Both the position numbers and the translations under genes were made by a program. Shown one piece after another: positions 48,637 through 60,087 of a DNA stretch of 64,000 nt (its first letter is position 1; each line of letters starts with the position of its first letter). The stretch comes from Costus lasius (Eukaryota > Streptophyta > Magnoliopsida > Zingiberales > Costaceae), in NCBI GenBank assembly GCA_027563935.2, contig CM050454.1, positions 2,216,501 to 2,280,500 on the forward strand, read 5' to 3'. The notes below the pieces were generated by a model. It was not told the DNA's origin. It did not search any database and saw only the letters and a program-made list of their open reading frames with translations.

Positions 48637-49965
48637 TTGACAAACACATCATTTTTATTTTTCAAAAAATAAACTCATACCTTTCTTGAGTAGTCATCAA
48701 TAAAAGTAAACATATAGCAAGCACCACCGTTTGAAGGACATGAAGCAGGTCCCAAAGGTCAAAATAAATATAGTCAAGAATATTCTTGGTCTTATGGAGT
48801 CCTGTGCTGAAACTGACTCTCGTTTGCTTACCAACTAAACAATGCTCACAAAGGCCCAATTTTGATGTGAATTGCCTAGAAAGAAGACCCCTTTTACTTA
48901 ATATAGTCAAGCTTTTCTCTCTAATAAGCCCAGTCTCATATGCCATAACTTGGTGACATCTGTATTTTACATGTTAGAAGAAACTAATGCAAAACTTATA
49001 ATTATATAACCTTGCAACACATATAATTTGCCCACTCGTTGAGCTTTCATCATAACTAAAGCACATTTTACAACTTTTAAAACATCAGCACTGCCAACAA
49101 AATCGTAACCAACAAGATCTAAAGTAGTCAATGATACAAGATTCTTTAATATATCTAAAATATGTATAACTTTCAAAGTTCAAATAAGTCGAGCATGCAT
49201 CTTAATTTTGACTGAACCAATACCAACAATATTGTAACGATGATCATTGTCCATTAGCACAACTCCACTACTAACAAGTGTGTAAGTGGAACCAATATCT
49301 ATGGATACAAATGTGAAGTATGCAAGAAGAATCATGAACCCATCCTTTTGTAATCTTGGTCTTATCTTCAGTTGCTATGAGAACTTCACATTGAATCTCT
49401 TCTTCTACCACGTTAGCTTTAACAATTTTTGGCTAGTTATTCTGATCTTTGTATTGCTGTTTATTTTTCAACTTGAAACAATTTGTCTTGATGTGCTCTA
49501 TCTTCTTATAGTAGTTGCAAGTTAGGTTTTTATGCTTGGTTCTAGATTTTGACCTTAAATGGTTATTTCTGCTATAATCTTTATCTGAAGATTTGACTCT
49601 AACCATTAAACTTATAGATATGCTATCTAAACTACTATCAATAAGCTCCTTATCGATAAGGTCTTTTAGGAATAATAATATTTTTACTTCTTCAACTGTC
49701 AAAATCTCTTTATTAAATATCAATATATCCCTGAAATACTTATACGTGGGAGGAAATGAACGAAACAACATAATGATTTGATCTTCCTTTTCATATTTGA
49801 CCTCAAGATTTTCCAAATCCATTACTATAGATGTAAATTCATCAAGATGAGCTTTAAGTAATGTGCCTTCTGTCATATTGAGTATGTGCATACGATGCAT
49901 AACAACAAGCTTGCTAGTGAAATTCTTGGTCATGTAGATTATGCTGGATAGATTGTGCACAATCT
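48637..49965 (-). mobile_element. Right part of old copia remnant, unit E
   Basis: This continues the degenerate remnant seen in units A to C: zinc-binding piece within 48946-48662 (CEHCLVGKQ), pre-integrase piece 49176-48967 and gag-like piece 49960-49433. In this unit the gag-like frame is longest (175 codons) and ends with a CX2C-like zinc-knuckle start (NLTCNYYKKIEHIKTNCF, i.e. CX4HX4C). It has a single 38-bp unit. Confidence 0.8.
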
Positions 49966-51120
49966 CTTACCTATTTGCATAAACGTTGTGGACTTGTACA
50001 TGCCAATACCACACTAAATTAGATATTCTAATGTGACTGCAATAATTGAGCAATTAACATGGTCGCAAACTAATAAAATTATAATCAAATGATCCAGGTA
50101 CGATTTTATTATAGCAATATTACCATATATAGTATTACCTTTTTATGTCTAAAAACTAAATAAAATATCAATGAAAATTAATATAATTTAGTTCTCTCAT
50201 CTCTTCTCTCCATAATGTACTCTCTTATCTCCTTTCTCTGTCCTCTCTATCTCTTCTATGCATTACGATACAACACGAGTGAGTTGAGCAAGGAGGAGAA
50301 GACTAGGCTGTATTTAATAGCGAGGAAAGAAAGAAAATGAAGATAGAATCCTATTTGTCCTTGTTTGATAGGAAGGACAAAAATAGGAGGGACAAATAAA
50401 GGAAAGGAAGAAAAATAGCCTCATTTTCTTTTGAAATGCTTTCTGCCCAAATCAGGTAAAAAACTGAAAATGCATTACATATGCGAGCTCACGTGCTTGC
50501 CATCCACCTCGCCCTCACCAACACCTCTCCCTCGCTGCGGTCCACGAGCTCTCGTAGCCATCCATGTGTTCTCGCCCTTGCCTCTGTCCTCCTCACCCTC
50601 GCACTCACCGATGCCAACGGTGGCAATGGTGAGGTGGACAGAGGCAAGGGGGAGCTTGAGCACAAAGGCGAGGACAAGGCAGACAAAGTGCTCGCCCTTA
50701 ACTTCTGTTCGCCTTGCCCTTGTTGTTGTCTACCTCGCCATCGCCATTGTCCGCGTGAGCTTGTGTCCTCCCCATCGTGGCCAAACATACCAGAAATCGT
50801 TTGATTCAAACACGGTCTAATATTATCGTGATAAATTAATATTGTAGTTTAATTGTCTACAAACTTCATGCCACTCAAAGCGCTGAAAGCAGCGGTAGAC
50901 ATCTGCACTATCATTCATTTGGGTCGCGTTTTTGCAGCGGGGTACCTCGCCATCGCCATCATCCGTGCGAGCTTGTGTCCTCCCCATCGTCGCCAAACAT
51001 ACCCAAAATCGTTTGATTCAAACACGGTCTAATATTATCGTGATAAATTAATATTGTAGTTTAATTTTCTACAAACTTCATGCCACTCAAAGCGCTAAAA
51101 GCAGCGGTAGACATCTGCCC
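49966..51120. other. Spacer with GC-rich patch and 212-bp duplication, unit E
   Basis: This is the counterpart of 6121-7076, with a private tandem duplication. The stretch 50731-50942 is repeated at 50943-51154 (period 212), both beginning TACCTCGCCATCGCCAT. The first copy resembles unit C (GTGGCCAAACATACCAG) and the second resembles units A and B (GTCGCCAAACATACCCA). No gene is seen. Confidence 0.6.
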
Positions 51121-51154
51121 TATCCTTCATTTGGGTGGCGTTTTTGCAGCGGGG
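50731..51154. repeat. 212-bp tandem duplication spanning MULE left end
   Basis: Two copies start at 50731 and 50943. Each contains the MULE left boundary GCGTTTTTGCAGCGGGGTAC, so the left end of the MULE occurs twice. The two copies carry different unit-specific variants, which points to an unequal exchange between units. Confidence 0.8.
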
Positions 51155-51897
51155 TACACCCTTCCGCATTTATTTTCAGCGGGTGCCCCGATCTGCTTTC
51201 TCTGAATCTTGGCGTATACAAAAAACTTAATATATTTTTTCAAGGAAATTTCGTATAACATCAACACAATTTTATATAACACCTTAAGTTTTTTCACATA
51301 ACATCTGTCTATTATTGTATAACACATAAATATTTTCGTATAACCTATCAAATCTCAATATAACTTTATCTTAACAACTTACTTATATGATATTTAGGTA
51401 TTATACGATAATATTAAAGTGTTATACGAAAATATTAAGGTGTTATACGATAATAGATAGGTGTTATATAAAAATATATTAATGTTATACGATAATATTA
51501 AGGTGTTATATAATATTTTTGTATAACACCTGTCTATTATCGTATAACACCTAAATATTATATGATAATATTAAGGTGTTATATAATATTTTCGTATAAC
51601 ACCTATCTATTATCGTATAACACTTAAATATTTTCATATAATCTATCAAATCTCAATATAACTTTATGTTAACAACATACTTAAAGAAGAATTTTCATAT
51701 ACTACTTACTTTAAGATGAATTTTTTATAAAGTTATACGATAATTTAAGGTGTTATACAATAATTCTATAATTCTATAAGTGTTATACGAAATTATCTTA
51801 AGATGAATTCCGCACTGCACCAAGATTTGCGAAAAGCAGATCGGGGCACCCGCTCCACAAAAAAAAAATGCGAAAGGGTCCGCTGCAAAAAATTTTC
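51134..51897. mobile_element. Non-autonomous Mutator-like element, unit E
   Basis: This is the same element as in units A to C, with TIR cores intact and the perfect 10-bp flanking repeat CCTTCATTTG at 51124-51133 and 51898-51907. The interior has the CGTATAACACC array. Confidence 0.8.
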
Positions 51898-51907
51898 CCT
51901 TCATTTG

Positions 51908-54073
51908 ATTGACATCTGCGCCTGAGTCATTACAGTTTTCGCCGGGGTTGACTTTTGAGCAATCTTTTATGCTTCTAGCGTTCCAAAAGGTTTGACCCGC
52001 ATGCAACCTTTCCGGAGTGTCATTTTAATGCTGTGTTCGTTACCATAGTAACCGATGAATTTAACTAGAGTATCGCATAAAAATTTAACTTATGCGGTAT
52101 CCATCTTTAAGGTCCGCATCAAAGAGTGCCAATGTATATACTCCTTGCATCTTCCGCTAGAGCCATTCCCCTCAAGGGGATGCAAATTGCATGCAACATT
52201 TGGGAATTTCCCTTCACAGTAAACATTGAGCTGACCCTTCCAAGTTCCCTTCAATGTCTCACCGACGGGCACTAAATTTGAGTGAGCGGCTAGGTTTAGG
52301 GTAAGGAGTGGGATAGGGTCAAGTCAAATATTTATCGGGTTTAAGTAACTAACAAATAGTAAGAAATTTAATAAGATTAGGTTTAAAAAAAGTCGAGTAG
52401 ATAATCATGTGTGGTGTTGACCTTTGTGAGTGTTGACCTTGGGGGACATCTGATGGAGGATTGATTTGCATATTCTTCATCAAATAGCTAGGTGTCTAGT
52501 AGATAATTATATTTGGTGTTGACTTTGTGAGTGTTGACCTTGGGGGCATATGATGGAGGATTGATTTGCATATTCTTCATCAAATAGCTAGGTGTCTACA
52601 AATCAATGATGAGAGCCTTAAGAGATCACACGTATTCATGTAATTAACTCTTATTTTTAATGCTAATCAAAGTTCATTATCTATAAAATTAAAATTTATA
52701 TCATAATAGCATTAAATATTTATTAAAATATAATTTATATTAACAACAAGTTATACTAAATGCATCATAGACATTAGTCAACTCATTCTTACCTATCATT
52801 ATGACCATGCATCTTAGTCAACTCAATCTTATTCTATTGAAGAAAGCACCTCTAAGTGTAGTCTTATTATAAAGCATATCTAAGGGGGCTATTTAATATT
52901 TTTTTCATTTTTTACAATTTAATAAAATATTAATCTTCGATGTAAGTTGCCTAATTAGCTACTCTTTTCATGGAAATTTCTTCACTTGAAAAGTTACCAA
53001 TTATTTGTGGCCTTTTTTTTCTTTATTGTAGCTTGCCAAATAGCAACTGAACCCTGGGTTTTGGTATAAATTATGAAAAAAAAACATGGTGGACCCCTCA
53101 ACAACTTCAACTATTACACCAATTGAAATTAAATGAATTCTATCACATCAAAATAAAATTAAATAAAAATAATTACTTCAATTCAACAATATCAAAAATA
53201 TTAGATGACCTAATTAAAATAAAAAAAAATTATTTCAAGCTTAAATTTTCTATCAGATGACTTCATTTGCACGTCTTAAACTTGCTTTCATATGAACGCA
53301 TGCATGAGGGCCTGCATGTAAATTTCTTTTTTGTTAAAGAGATATTTTTGAAAAAGTATGCTTGCCGACATAATGAAGGGCCGAAAGGTATGTCTCAGCA
53401 ACTACTTACTACACAATTCATAATCATTGCAACTATTTTCTTTGACCCCTACACTTTACCAAATTCTAAATTAACACCACTAGTTCGATTGTTTGGTTAT
53501 TTTTATCTAAACCCCCTCAATTATTTGCATCTCAAGGCATCATATTTAACTTCATAGCCTGGCTAAGCACATGCTTAGAACATGGCAGTAACTTAAAAAA
53601 AAAGAAAAATATTAACTCATATCTGGACTTGATGAATTAATTTTTCCTCTTTGTTGGACTTTTCTATAAATATCCACCCAGCTTGATATTTTTTCCACCA
53701 CACATATAGTGAAGCATACTGAATGAGTCAATGAACGAGAAGAAATTTCTTAGGCAGTTCACCTAAGAAAAAACTTTCAGACGAACGTTCCTACAATCTA
53801 ATTAGTAAAGTGCTAAAACAGTAAACTTTTCTATATTGATCCTTATTCTTTTGTTTGAATCATGTTTCCGCTACCCGAAGAAGGCAAACGATGGAAAACG
53901 ATGAGGATGAAAAGTGGTTTAATTATAGTAACTGTGAAACACAGTTGCCATCGGAAATCAAGATACAAAAAAGTTTCTACAGATGGAAAAGATACACAGG
54001 CGATGTGCGCGCGCTTATTTCTTCAACCTAGGTATACAGAGAGTAGTCCGCCGGGCGCGAAGCGATTCCCGCC
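51908..54073. other. Spacer between unit E MULE and gene F
   Basis: The left part matches units A to C, with the 102-bp repeat at 52398-52597. At about 53088 the sequence passes from GAAAAAAAAACATGGTGG straight to ACCCCTCAACAAC, deleting spacer present in units A to C, and continues as the D/F-type 3' flank. No gene is seen. Confidence 0.55.
52398..52597. repeat. 102-bp direct tandem repeat, unit E
   Basis: Two copies start at 52398 and 52500, the same as in units A to C. Confidence 0.85.
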
Positions 54074-55323
54074 CTATTTGGTGAATTCGATGGCCCAGGT
54101 GTTGACAAAAACGTAGGTCGTCTTGAACCCCGAGAAGCCTGCTTGCTTCGCCAAGGCCTCGAAGTCCGCCGCCGTCCGCTCCTTCCCTCCAGGGTTGTGG
54201 GCCAGCATCACCAGATCCATGTGCAGGACTCCCTGCGTGCGGAGGACCGGCTCCGGCACCGTCGGCACGATGCTCTCAAACAGGATCACCTTCCCCTTCT
54301 CCGGCAGCGCTTTGTAGCAGTTGGCTAGTACTTTCGCGCAGTGCTCGTCACTCCAATCATGGAGGATCCACTGCAGGTAAAGAGTCAGAGATCAGAGTTT
54401 GAAAACAGAGCCTCTTTGGTGGAGAGTTAAGAGAAATTGACCTTCATGAACATGGCGTCTCCACTCGGAACGCTCGCGAACATGTCGCCGCCGACGTGCT
54501 CCACCCCTGCAGCAAGCAGCGCGGCGGCGCTTTCAGCGGTGAGGGGAAGTTAAGATAGGAGGAGAAGGTAGGAGAGGAGACTGGAGAGGGAGGGACCTGG
54601 AAAGGGGGGCGCTTCGGAGATGACGTGGGGGAGATCGAAGTTGATGCCCTTTATGGCGGGGTACTTGGCGGTGATCATGGAGAGGGTGGCGCCGATGCCG
54701 CCGCCGACGTCGACGATGACGCCGAGGCCTTCAAAGCCGCGGTAGACGTCGAGGAGCTTCTTGGTGAGAATGACGGAGTGGTTCTTCATGCCCTCGTTGA
54801 ACACCTTGTTGAAGCGCGGGTCGGTGCCGTGGTAGTCGAACGCCGTCATGCCGTAGGCGCGGTTGAAGGGGATGCCGCCTTGCAGCACCGCGTCCTTGAG
54901 GTGGTACCAGCTCTCCATGAGCACCTTGTCCTGGTTCATCAGCACCAGGGCGGCCATGGACACGCCTTCCTCGTTCTTGGTGAGGTACTTGCACGCCGGC
55001 GCGACGCCGTACCGCCTCGCGACCCGACCGTCGGCGCCGGTCTCCACGGCGCAGCTGACGATCTTGTAGGCGGCGAGCAGGCGGAGGATGCGGTCGACCA
55101 TGGAGGCGGCCTGGGGGTTCTCGGTCGGCAGCTGGGCGGCGATTTCCGCCGGGCTGAGCTTGGCCTTCGGGCCGGCTCTGGCGAGGATCTCGAGCAGATC
55201 AAGCTCGATCGCAGCCTTGAGGGTCATCACCGGGATGGAGGCGCACCCCATCGTCATCGCGTACATGCACGCCTCCTCGTCCTCCTCCGGCGTAAGCACC
55301 CACTCCTCCTTGACGGATCCCAT
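54074..55323 (-). CDS. COMT-like O-methyltransferase copy F (conservative class)
   Basis: This 362-residue predicted O-methyltransferase is very close to copy D. Exons are 55323-54597, 54506-54442 and 54370-54074, with GT-AG introns of 90 and 71 bp. Intron 2 has lost part of the AAACAGAGC palindrome seen in the other copies. The start is MGSVKEEW; the upstream open frame has no ATG. It keeps all canonical pocket residues ([16 protein letters not shown]), the SAM motif VDVGGGIG, catalytic His268 and Glu296/Glu328. Exon 3 reads [12 protein letters not shown] and [15 protein letters not shown]. The 5' flank is homologous to that of D, with an AT box (TTAAATAT) about 115 bp upstream of the ATG. 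It is likely a functional phenylpropanoid methyltransferase; the substrate is inferred from the family only. Confidence 0.9.
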
Positions 55324-57031
55324 GGCGGCGGCTGAGATTACTGACTCTGCAGCACTGAGTGAATCGAGTGAAGAAGGGGAGGAGACTTTAAAGACTCTGC
55401 AGTCCACCTACTACGACCTTTCTCAGCTTCTGAGCATATTTAACCTCAATCACTATCTCAAATTGCTTCTTCTCCCATGAATTCAGCTCTTCATTTCTGA
55501 AGGATTGATCTGGAAAATCAACGACATTATCAATTTGGGAATGCAAAAAAGTAAGCAGTGGGTCGTGATTCACGGGGAATTGGGGCACATGCATATCGCT
55601 GGGTTCCGCAGAAAGCAGCGACAGGTGGGCGAAAAGTCTACTAGAATATTTTTCCGTGACGTTTGTGGCATTGGTCAACGGCGCATGTCAGCTAGATGCC
55701 CGTATCTGTACTAACATGTGCTACCCGTAATTCAACGGTGTTAGATTCATAGACGCGTTGATCCAATGGTATTAAGTTCATCCTGCTTAACAAATGCTAT
55801 TCATAAATTTTCCTGAAAAGGGCAAAAAAGAATCCCTAATGGAAGTGCTTTCAAGTTGGCTGGATAGCTAAAATTAAGAGATTTTAATTGCATAGTAAAT
55901 GGGAAGAGAGGCGCCGCTATTTACAAATCTTTAGGTCTAATATTGCTCAACTAACCTAACGCTCTAATGTTATAGTATGTCATTGAGCTATCACTTTTAT
56001 TTTAGTGCACGGGAGTTAATTTTTGTTGAAATGTGCGGTTGGAGAAATTTAAATTTTTTTTCTTTAATTTTTTATTTTAATAACAATGTAGTCATTGTAT
56101 CACGTGCATCAACATATTATCGATTGTTATGAGTTCTCGGAGTTAATTTATAAACTATATGTGAACGTGGATATTATGAGTCATCGTATATTAACGTATG
56201 ATAGTTTCAACTATTTTCGAATTAATTCCGATGGTTGACTTGTGCTCCCTCTCTACTAAAATATATCCTTACATTATTTAGAGATGTTCTTATTTTTCTT
56301 TTCCTTCTTCTATTTTTTTTCGATGCTAAAAGAAATATGGGTCAACCACTACAAGATTGTATCTTGTAGAAAGGGAACATCAATTGTATCATCGGATGTC
56401 TATTTCATATTTAACTTGCATAAAAGACTAGATTTTCATTTAAAAACAAGATTCAATGCATCTAAAGCACCTTTGAGTTCCATCTTCCTAACCCTTGTTA
56501 TTTATTTAATCGTATTTTATTTTCTATTTTATTAGTTTATATTTTTAAAATTTATAATATTTATTTTCTATTTAAATAAATTTTTGAATAAAATTTTAGA
56601 ACAACACAAAAAAATGTGACTATTAATAAATCGAGACTTAGATATGCAATTGATCTCAAAAAGGGATAACTTCAACACAGTTGACCACATCATCTTAACC
56701 TCTAATAGTATGTTTACTTGGACAGAGAATTGAAAGGAAAGAATAGAAAATACATTAAATATAAGCATATTTTTGCATTTATATTTAATGTGTTTTTCAT
56801 TTTTTTTTTCTCCCAATTTTTTTGTCAAGGAAACAGTGACGTAGGAACTATTATTCGGAACTATTATTGTGTGATAGCATAAATTTAGAATTTTTATGTT
56901 GAGCGAAGAGGACAAAGTGATGTAAGAACTATTATTAGGAAAGTAAATACATGGTAAAAAAACGACGGCTCAAATCAAAGGGCTCAAAGCGAAAAACCAA
57001 ACAAGACACCAAACCACAAACACTTTGCAGC
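55324..57031. other. 5' flank of gene F and 3' flank of gene G
   Basis: This AT-rich spacer is homologous to the 5' flank of gene D up to about 56700 (CACAGTTGACCACATCATC) and unique after that. Small frames such as 56284-56535 and 56915-56568 are AT-rich and unrecognisable. Confidence 0.55.
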
Positions 57032-58662
57032 CTACTTCGTGAATTCCATCACCCAGGTGTTTGCGAAAATGTAACTGGCCTTGAATCCGGAGAACCCGGC
57101 TTCGCCGGCCAGGGTGCCGAACTCCTTCTCGGTCCTCTCTTTCCCCCCGGGGTTGTGGGCGAGCATGATGAGGTCAATGTTGAAGACGCCCTGAGCTTTG
57201 GGTGTCGGCTCGGGGACTACAGGGAGCACGCATTCCACCACGACCACCTTCCCACCGGCCGGCAGCGCGTCGTGGCAGTTCTTCAGTATCTTCGCGCAGT
57301 GCTCGTCGCTCCAGTCATGGAGGATCCACTTCATGAAGATGGCGTCTCCGCTCGGAACGCTCGCGAACATGTCGCCGCCGACGTGCTCGACTCCTGCGAA
57401 ATTGGGGGGTGTGCGCATGAGCGACGGCCAGGTGTTTGAAGAAATTACTGTTGGAGAAACTGGATATATATATACCTGGGAAGGGGGGCGCCTCGGAGAT
57501 GACGTGGGGGAGGTCGAAGTTGATGCCCTGGATGTGAAGGTGCTTGGTGGTGATCATGAAGAGGGTGGCGCCGATGCCGCCGCCGACGTCGACGAGGACC
57601 TTGACATCGTCGAAGCCGCGGTAGACGTCGAGGAGCTTCTTGGTGAGGATGATGGAGTGATTCTTCATGCCTTCATTGAACACCTTGTTGAAGCGCGGAT
57701 CGGTGCCGTGGTACTCAAACGCCGTCATGCCGTAGGCCTTATTGAAGGGGATGCCGCCCTCCAGCACCGAGTCTTTCAGGTAGTACCTGTGGTATTTAAT
57801 TTTTTGTTCATTGCGGCATTTTATCAAACATGTTCCGTCCTCCGTTTGGAGCAAGTAAGAAGCATAAAGAAACAAGAAGAGGTGCTTGGCTTTGCTCAAT
57901 AGAATCATGCTCAATGCCTTCAAAAGTAAATGTGGTAGCTAAGCTCATAATTCATAAATTTGACTTATAGAATGTTTTTTCAATAATTTCAAATTAATAA
58001 TCAAGAGAATAATCAAAGAATTTTAAGGTAAAAGTTAATTTTAACTCAGTAGTTAGTCATTTTGAGTTATTAAACTTTACTCGCTCTTTGAAGAGATCAT
58101 CAATGAGTCTATGAGAGATCAAACAAGATCATCAATGAGATCTTAACAAAAAAAAAAGAATATCATAAATATAATTCAATTAGGCAATTGAAGCTTACAA
58201 ATAACAAGTCCTTTTTTGCACAGTTTAGGAATTTATTTACCAGCTCTCCATGAGGACCTTGTCCTGGTTCATCAAAGCCAAGGCGGCCATGGACACGCCG
58301 TCCTCGTTGTTGGTCAGGTACTTGCACACCGGCGCCGGGCCGTACCTCCTCACCGTCCGGCCGTCGGCATCGGTCTCGACGGCGCAGCTGACGACGCTGT
58401 AGGCGGCGAGCAGGCGGAGCATGCGGTCCACCATGACGGCGGCCTGCGGGTTCTTGGCGGGCAGCTGGGCCACAATGTCGGCGGAGGTGAGACGGCGAGC
58501 GCCGGAGCCGTCCCGGACGAGGATCTCGAGGAGGCCGAGCTCGATGGCGGCCTTGAGGGTCATAGGCGGGATGGAGGCGCTGGCGAGCTGCATGGCGTAC
58601 ATGCAGGCGGCCTCGTCCTCCTCGGGGCTCAGGTCCACCGCGCTGTTCTTGAGGCTACCCAT
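57032..58662 (-). CDS. COMT-like O-methyltransferase copy G (divergent, likely ancestral form)
   Basis: This 364-residue caffeic acid O-methyltransferase-type protein is the most standard of the cluster. Exons are 58662-58241, 57786-57476 and 57393-57032. Introns are 454 bp (after LMES-W, phase 2) and 82 bp (at APPFP-G, phase 1), both with GT-AG ends. The intron found before WILHDW in copies A to F is absent. The start is [25 protein letters not shown]. The SAM motif VDVGGGIG is near 206-213 and catalytic His270 is in [10 protein letters not shown]. Glu298 is in [10 protein letters not shown] and Glu330 in GGKERT. Pocket residues Ala163, His167, Phe173, Phe177, Met181 and His184 match alfalfa COMT, as do the Ile and Met of IMLAHN. 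It probably methylates caffeate-type or 5-hydroxyconiferaldehyde-type phenolics in lignin and phenylpropanoid metabolism. Its intron pattern and canonical residues suggest it is nearest to the founder of the cluster. Confidence 0.92.
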
Positions 58663-58732
58663 GATCGCCGGCTGACCTTCCTCTTTGGTGGAGTGCTTGG
58701 TTCTTGGAGGTGGCGGGAGTGGGTTCGTGGTG

Positions 58733-58740
58733 TATTTATA
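58733..58740 (-). promoter_or_regulatory. Probable TATA box of gene G
   Basis: On the minus strand TATAAATA lies about 70 bp upstream of the ATG of gene G, in the context CCATATAAATACACC. This is a typical position for a plant core promoter with a short 5' UTR. Confidence 0.5.
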
Positions 58741-60082
58741 TGGGAATTGGAGTGACAGAAAAGCGTCGGCGATGGTTACTTTCCTCCTAGAGTGTTTCTG
58801 AGGCTGTCCGGTTGTGGAGTGGTGGAGCTAATTATTACGAGAGCTCCTTTTCCTTTAACCCTTTTGTTGGTGGTGTTGGTGGTGTTGGTGAAGTGGGAAG
58901 GAAGGAAATGGGTGAGTAGTAGTTGAATGAAGGACACACACACACCTACATCGGTAACAAAAAGAGCCCACTTTATAAGGCAAATAGGCACTTAACGTCA
59001 AAAAAAAAAAAAAAAAATCTAGGCATGGAACCCATCTCAGGCAGCTCATGTCACCTCTATATACAAATCTCAAAATAAATTTTATAGAATATTAATCCGA
59101 TTTCATATATTTTGATTAGATTTTATATAATATAAACTAAATTTCATACAATGTTAATCATATTTTATAGATTTTGATCGGATTGCATGCAATTTAGTGA
59201 ACATTTTATGAAATTTAATCAAAATTTATGAAATATATCACCAACATTCTATAAACTAAGGGATCACAAACTAAGGGGCTTGCTCTTTTTTTTTCCCTTA
59301 AATTTTCATTTTATTCAAGCAATTTATAAAAACACTTTATTTTTACATTATTTTTTTCAGAAATAACCTAATTAATTATTTCTCTTTTGTTTATTGTACT
59401 TATTTTTTTTTTCCAATGTCATTTATGGCCAATTAGTATAAAAGTAAATAATAAAGAAAAAAAAATTAAAGCATGTGACATGATGATATGAGAGTAGGTG
59501 GCTTATACTAATGTGTGGCAACCACCATGGTGAAGATTAGAGGCAAAGCTATTCATGCCAATTTGAAACGCATGAACTCATGATGTTGTATTTCTTTTTT
59601 TAAAGAAATTCATAGCGAAAAAAAGGTGCTTTAATTATTACTAATGTGTTCTTTAATAATTAAAGCACTTTTTCCTTCTTTCTACGATAGAATACAGCGT
59701 TTGAGTTATTAATACGAGAAAGAATACAATGTTTGAGTTACAAAACACTGAAAATACGATAAGTGAGCAAACATTTTGACGATTTTTTTTAAAAAAAAAG
59801 TAACACAAGTTTTGCGTACATAATAGAGCATCTAATACAATACGACTTATACGTAGGAGACCAAATACATATTACATATTACACATCTATTGAGAATAGT
59901 GGAGGGGCAGGTAGCGGGATATTCCCAACCGATGACCTAACTTATAAAATTCAAATTTCAATTACCATAAAGAGAAAGGAAGAGAGACTACAAGTGACAC
60001 CATCAGAACTCAAATTTCCATTGCCATGAAGAGGAGTACTATGAGAACTCAAAAAGAAAAAGGAACTATTATGTTTTACTTC
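58741..60082. other. Upstream region of gene G, AT-rich
   Basis: The proximal part is the likely promoter of gene G, with a GTGTGTGTG run and GGTGGTGTT repeats near 58870-58950. The rest is AT-rich, with a hairpin around 59617-59672 (AAGGTGCTTTAATTATTA and its inverted partner TAATAATTAAAGCACTTT). No gene is seen. Confidence 0.5.
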
Positions 60083-60087
60083 CTTGG

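Noticed and set aside
48635..48665. Start of the copia pol frame as a real N-terminus
   Set aside because: The first codon is TTG and the first 11 residues belong to the older copia remnant. It is a chance in-frame fusion.
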